Shown here: positions 60,635-64,000 of the stretch, in pieces
Position numbering within the stretch: position 1 is the first letter of the stretch
Layout of the letters: each line of letters opens with the position of its first letter
Assembly (NCBI GenBank): GCA_947473045.1
Contig: CANJCO010000019.1
Location: forward strand, 1 to 64,000
Reading direction: 5' to 3'
Length of the DNA: 64,000 bases
Source: Myxococcales bacterium
GTDB lineage: Bacteria > Myxococcota_A > Polyangia > Polyangiales > Polyangiaceae
The notes under the pieces: model-generated
Seen by the model: only the letters and a program-made list of their open reading frames with translations
Databases searched by the model: none
Told to the model about the DNA's origin: nothing
Made by a program: the position numbers and the translations under genes

Positions 60635-62344
60635 ATGCGCTTTCGCCTCGCTCTGGCATTCGCCGCACCAATCGTGGTTGCCGCCTGTGGTCGCCCTCTT
60701 CAAAAGCAACCCGCCGTGGTTGCCGCGCCCGCGCCCGCGACGATCACCGTGGGCATCGTCGTCGATCAACTCGCTGCGTGGATCGCCGACGAGCGGCTCG
60801 GCGAGCTGCCTGACAGCGGCGGTTTCGCGCGGCTTCGGCGGGAGGGCGCCTACGCGCGCGACGTGCGCTACGCGCATGCGGTGACCGACACCGCGCCGGG
60901 ACACGCGGCGCTCTACACGGGCAAAGTCCCGCGCGAGTCGGGCATCTACGCCAACGAGGTGTTCGAGGGTGACGCGGGCCCCGTGCGCGCGATCGTGTTC
61001 GACGCCACGAAGAACCTCGTCGGCGAAGGTGGGCCTGCGTCTGCCCCGGGGGCCTCGCTCGCGCGGCTCGACGTGCCGACGCTGGCCGACACCCTGCGAT
61101 CGGTGCGTCCGGACGCCGACATCGTGGCGATCTCGGTCAAGGACCGCGGCGCGCTGTTCGGGGGAGGGCGCGCGCCGAACGCGTCGCTGTGGTTCGACTC
61201 GAAATCCGACGCGTTCGTGACCTCGACCGCGTTCGCCCAGGCCCTGCCGACGTGGGCGCGCGAGCACGCTTCGCACGCTTCGCTCGAAGCCCTCAGAGCG
61301 CCTGCGTGGACGCTGCTCGACCCCGGGTGGGTCTCGTCGCATGCGCGCACCGCCGACGCGCAGCTGGGCGAAGGCGACGACAACGGCTACGGGACCACGT
61401 TCCCGCACCTCGTTTCGGCCTCGAAAAAGCCGGGCGCCGCGTTTCGTACCAGCCCGTACGCCGACGTCGCCGTCGTTCGGCTCGCCATCGACGCCATCGC
61501 GGCGCACGATCCGAAGAAGCCGATGCTGCTCGCGCTCTCACTGTCGGCCAACGACACGATCGGCCACTTGTTTGGCCCCGATTCGTGGGAGGCGTGGGAC
61601 AACTTGCGCCGCCTCGACGTGGCGCTCGCGGCCCTGTTCGCGGCGCTCGACGCGAAGGTCGGCGAGGAGCGGTGGTCGGTCGCGCTCACGGGCGACCACG
61701 GCGCCTCCACGCTGCCCGAGGCGGCCGATGTGGCGAGGCCCTGGTGTGCGTCATCGACGCCCGACTTCTGGGAGCGACCGTGCGGCCCGCTCGGCCGAGT
61801 CGTCGGTGACGTGCTCGCCGACTCCGTCGAGGCCGAGGTTCGCAAGTCGCTCGGCAAGGCGGCGCCGCCGGGGCGAATCGTCCGCGGGATCATCGATCCA
61901 TATTTGTATTTTACACATGAAGTGCTCGCGCTCCCCGAGGCCGAGCGCGCGACCGTCGAAGCGGCCGTGCGCGCCGCGCTGCTCGCCACCGCCGGCGTGG
62001 CAGGGGTCACGGCCTACGCGCCCGCGGAGTGCCCGCCTGCGCGCAGCGAGTCGATCGACGCGCTCGTGTGCCGGAGTACCTCCGCGAAAACAGCGGGTGC
62101 GCTGTATATCGTCACCAAGCCCGGATATTTTTTCGACGCCGGATACGTTGTCGGCAAAGGCTCGAGTCACGGCGCGCCCTACCTCTACACGCGATCAGTG
62201 CCGCTGCTGGTGCGCTCGCCCCACCGCGTGGTGCCGGGCACGGTCGACCGCGCCCCGCGTCCTTTCACGGCGTTCGCGTCGTCGCTCGCGGCGATGCTGC
62301 GCCTTCGCTTTACGTCACCGCCCGAAGACAGCCTCGTTCACTGA
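60635..62344 (+). CDS. alkaline phosphatase-superfamily lipoprotein (PafA/NPP-like)
   Basis: A 569-residue lipoprotein (VVAAC). It has the superfamily metal and nucleophile pattern: GIVVDQLAAW (first Asp), AVTDTAPGHAALYTG with the Thr nucleophile, SANDTIGHLFGP (Asp, His), TGDHGAS, and a final His in GKGSSHGAPYLY. This is the layout of PafA-type phosphatases or nucleotide pyrophosphatase/phosphodiesterases acting outside the cell. The start at 60635 follows the signal peptide. An AT-rich palindrome (61905-61915) lies inside. Confidence 0.9.
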   Translation: MRFRLALAFAAPIVVAACGRPLQKQPAVVAAPAPATITVGIVVDQLAAWIADERLGELPDSGGFARLRREGAYARDVRYAHAVTDTAPGHAALYTGKVPRESGIYANEVFEGDAGPVRAIVFDATKNLVGEGGPASAPGASLARLDVPTLADTLRSVRPDADIVAISVKDRGALFGGGRAPNASLWFDSKSDAFVTSTAFAQALPTWAREHASHASLEALRAPAWTLLDPGWVSSHARTADAQLGEGDDNGYGTTFPHLVSASKKPGAAFRTSPYADVAVVRLAIDAIAAHDPKKPMLLALSLSANDTIGHLFGPDSWEAWDNLRRLDVALAALFAALDAKVGEERWSVALTGDHGASTLPEAADVARPWCASSTPDFWERPCGPLGRVVGDVLADSVEAEVRKSLGKAAPPGRIVRGIIDPYLYFTHEVLALPEAERATVEAAVRAALLATAGVAGVTAYAPAECPPARSESIDALVCRSTSAKTAGALYIVTKPGYFFDAGYVVGKGSSHGAPYLYTRSVPLLVRSPHRVVPGTVDRAPRPFTAFASSLAAMLRLRFTSPPEDSLVH

Positions 62345-62357
62345 GCGTCGTCGCGCG

Positions 62358-63110
62358 TTACTCGCGGAGTTTACGGGCGGGTGACGGTGCCGACAGCAGC
62401 ACGCGCGCCTGCGTGGCGCGCATCGCCCCTGCTTCGAAGGCCCGGGCCGCGAGGGCCAGATCGAACACCAGTCCCCATTTCACGGCGTCGTCTGCGCCGA
62501 GGAAGTACACTTGGGAGTCGCACGAGGCGGAGGCCTTGCGCATGCCCTCCGAGCCCAGGGTCAAGTCGGGACCGGCCATGCCGTGTGCAAACCGCTGGGC
62601 GCTGCCGCCGCCTGCGGCCCAGACCGTGATCGCGGAGTCTTTGCCGACCATGGCCACGACGCTGCACGGGGCGGGCGCGGCCGCGTCGAACTCGACCACG
62701 AGCTCTCCGATCACGCTGCGCTCCCGCGTGGCGGTTCGCAGCACTGCGCCCCTGGCTCCGGCCGCTTTGAGCGCGGCGAGCGCGGTCGACACGCGCGGCA
62801 TCGTCGCGTTGCGCATCGCCTCTACCGGCATCATCGATCCGCGCACTTTCGGGCTGCCTTCGAGCGCCGCGGTGAGCTTGCCTCTGGCGTCTCCCGAAAA
62901 GTCGATGCGCATGCCGGCGAGCGTGGCCGCGGCCTCGTCGACGTTCAGCGAGGGGAGCGTGTCTGCCGCCGGCGGCGCTGCAGCGCGCGCGCTCGCGGTG
63001 ACCTTCGGCGGGGCGTCGGGCTGCGGCTTTGCGTCGGCTGCGGACTTGTCGTCGCAGGCGGCTGCTGCGACGGCGAACGCGAACAGAGCTGCGAAAAGGC
63101 TGCGCTTCAT
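62358..63110 (-). CDS. lipoprotein, unknown
   Basis: A 250-residue lipoprotein (VAAAAC) with a Pro/Ala linker and a mature domain of mixed strands and helices (LVVEFDAAAPAPCSVVAMVG, DAVKWGLVFDLALAARA). The middle faintly resembles ExbD/TolR-like folds, but no motif confirms this. It is convergent with the phosphatase gene, 13 bases apart. Confidence 0.7.
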   Translation of the reverse strand: MKRSLFAALFAFAVAAAACDDKSAADAKPQPDAPPKVTASARAAAPPAADTLPSLNVDEAAATLAGMRIDFSGDARGKLTAALEGSPKVRGSMMPVEAMRNATMPRVSTALAALKAAGARGAVLRTATRERSVIGELVVEFDAAAPAPCSVVAMVGKDSAITVWAAGGGSAQRFAHGMAGPDLTLGSEGMRKASASCDSQVYFLGADDAVKWGLVFDLALAARAFEAGAMRATQARVLLSAPSPARKLRE

Positions 63111-63169
63111 GCGCGGCAGTGTCTCTCAAACAGGCTCGCTGCGCGCGACAAATGCGCGTGCGCCCCGTG

Positions 63170-64000
63170 TCAGCGTGGGCCCTCGACTTCGAGCCATCGC
63201 ACCATCGCGCTGCCGGCGTGTTGGGCGTAGTCGATGCGCAGCTGCCAATCGACCTCGCTGCCGGGAAACGCGCCGCTCACAGCGTCCGGATCCGCCATGA
63301 GGTGCGTGTATTGTCCATGCAGTTGCTGGCGCACGAGCAGCGCCATCGCGCGGCGCAGCTGGGCAGCGAGCGGCGCTGTCCGCGCAGCGGGCGCGTGGTC
63401 TTTGCGCAGGGCTTCGAGGGTGGCCACGCCGGCCTCGCACCGACTCGCCACCGGAGTGAGCCTCGGCGTGACGACGGGGCCCACACCGATGGCGCCGTCG
63501 GAATCATACGAGCTGTCACCCTCGCGCATTTGCAGCACCCTGCCGAACGCCTGCCAGCGCTCACAGAAATCGAGGGCGCCGCGATCGGGGGCGCGATCCC
63601 ACAAATCTCCCATCGCCTGACACGTCCAGTGCTCCTCGCCAAAGTAGTAGCGGTCGCCGAAGAAGTGCCACGCGGGCCCTACCAGGTGGGCGAGGCCTCT
63701 CGAGGCGGCCGCGAGGTAGCGCGTGTCGCCGGTCACGAGGTGCGCCCGCGACAAAGCGAGCGTGGCCTCTCCCGAGAAATAGAGAAACTGCACGTTTACG
63801 CCAGCGCCTTCGAGGGTGAGCTGGTGCATGAACTCGCCGTCGGGTCGCTGCTGCGAAAGCAGCGTCTCGGCCAGCGCGCGCACTTGCGTCCCCGCGTCGG
63901 AGGCGAGCCCCGTTCGCGCGGCCTCGGCGAACGCCACGGTCGCGAGCGCAACGGAGCCGAGCTCGAAATCGCCGGCGTCGGCGTCGCCGATGCACACGTG
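63170..64000 (-). CDS. alpha-toroid (alpha/alpha6)-like protein, partial
   Basis: The C-terminal 277 codons of a gene that continues beyond the window. Repeated helical pairs with Gly/Trp/Asp turns are visible (ETLLSQQRPDGEFMHQLTL, GDTRYLAAASRGLAHLVG, GDLWDRAPD, QLHGQYTHLMADPDAV). This is the look of alpha/alpha-toroid enzymes such as glycosyl hydrolases or terpene-cyclase-like proteins. The start is not visible, so the family is left open. Confidence 0.75.
   Translation of the reverse strand, partial: HVCIGDADAGDFELGSVALATVAFAEAARTGLASDAGTQVRALAETLLSQQRPDGEFMHQLTLEGAGVNVQFLYFSGEATLALSRAHLVTGDTRYLAAASRGLAHLVGPAWHFFGDRYYFGEEHWTCQAMGDLWDRAPDRGALDFCERWQAFGRVLQMREGDSSYDSDGAIGVGPVVTPRLTPVASRCEAGVATLEALRKDHAPAARTAPLAAQLRRAMALLVRQQLHGQYTHLMADPDAVSGAFPGSEVDWQLRIDYAQHAGSAMVRWLEVEGPR

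Noticed and set aside
62358-63110. ExbD/TolR assignment for the lipoprotein
   Set aside because: No membrane anchor of the ExbD type and no conserved Asp could be placed.

Overview
The window is high-G+C chromosomal DNA that looks like a myxobacterium (Myxococcota, probably Polyangia; inferred). Supporting traits are many short lipoproteins with Asp/Ala/Gly-rich linkers after the lipid Cys, a VCBS/FG-GAP protein ending in a MYXO-CTERM-like tail (44482..47766), a Hanks-type Ser/Thr kinase and a PilZ protein each with a long Pro/Ala-rich region and one membrane segment, and an 11-repeat Cys-rich protein. No phage, CRISPR array or intact insertion sequence was seen. Genes are dense on both strands in short operons.

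Layout. 1..1400: two inverted copies of a 147-bp multi-hairpin element bracket a lipoprotein gene, beside a transposase relic. 1458..9087: MarC-family protein, RecD2 helicase, polysaccharide deacetylase, then a leftward rplU-rpmA-HAD-cytochrome-histidine kinase run. 9274..13344: envelope proteins. 13418..17047: a coupled SF2 helicase/unknown gene pair, a gene relic and tRNA-Gln. 17124..22144: PilZ protein, deoxyhypusine-synthase-like protein, a lone FliH/SctL-like stator gene and an M50 protease. 22211..25182: purS, purC, tRNA-Leu and an S10 peptidase. 25281..38374: surface and secreted proteins, amidase, globin, MsrA, kinase, a TPR-methyltransferase and a third element copy. 38444..44474: lipoprotein, Maf-like DUF115 gene, AstA and a hydrolase. 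44482..50877: VCBS protein, GlcD-like oxidase and a PglZ-like protein. 50950..51232: a 6S RNA gene with promoter and terminator. 51301..64000: lipoproteins (one with a Fam20-like kinase fold), an RHH protein, a lytic transglycosylase, tRNA-Ala, a phosphatase-superfamily lipoprotein and a gene cut by the window edge.

How the genes work together. Housekeeping functions (purine synthesis, ribosomal L21/L27, tRNAs, 6S RNA, RecD2) are interleaved with a large envelope and secretion repertoire: lytic transglycosylase, NlpC/P60-type hydrolase, deacetylase, beta-propellers and a GxGYxYP protein. No complete multi-gene defence or biosynthetic cluster is visible. The most unusual signals are the 147-bp element with palindromic terminal inverted repeats, a dispersed 11-bp palindrome TGTA-N3-TACA found mostly inside genes, a 22-bp palindromic tandem array at 28001..28108, the helicase/partner pair, and several orphan members of usually multi-gene machines (PglZ, FliH/SctL, histidine kinase).
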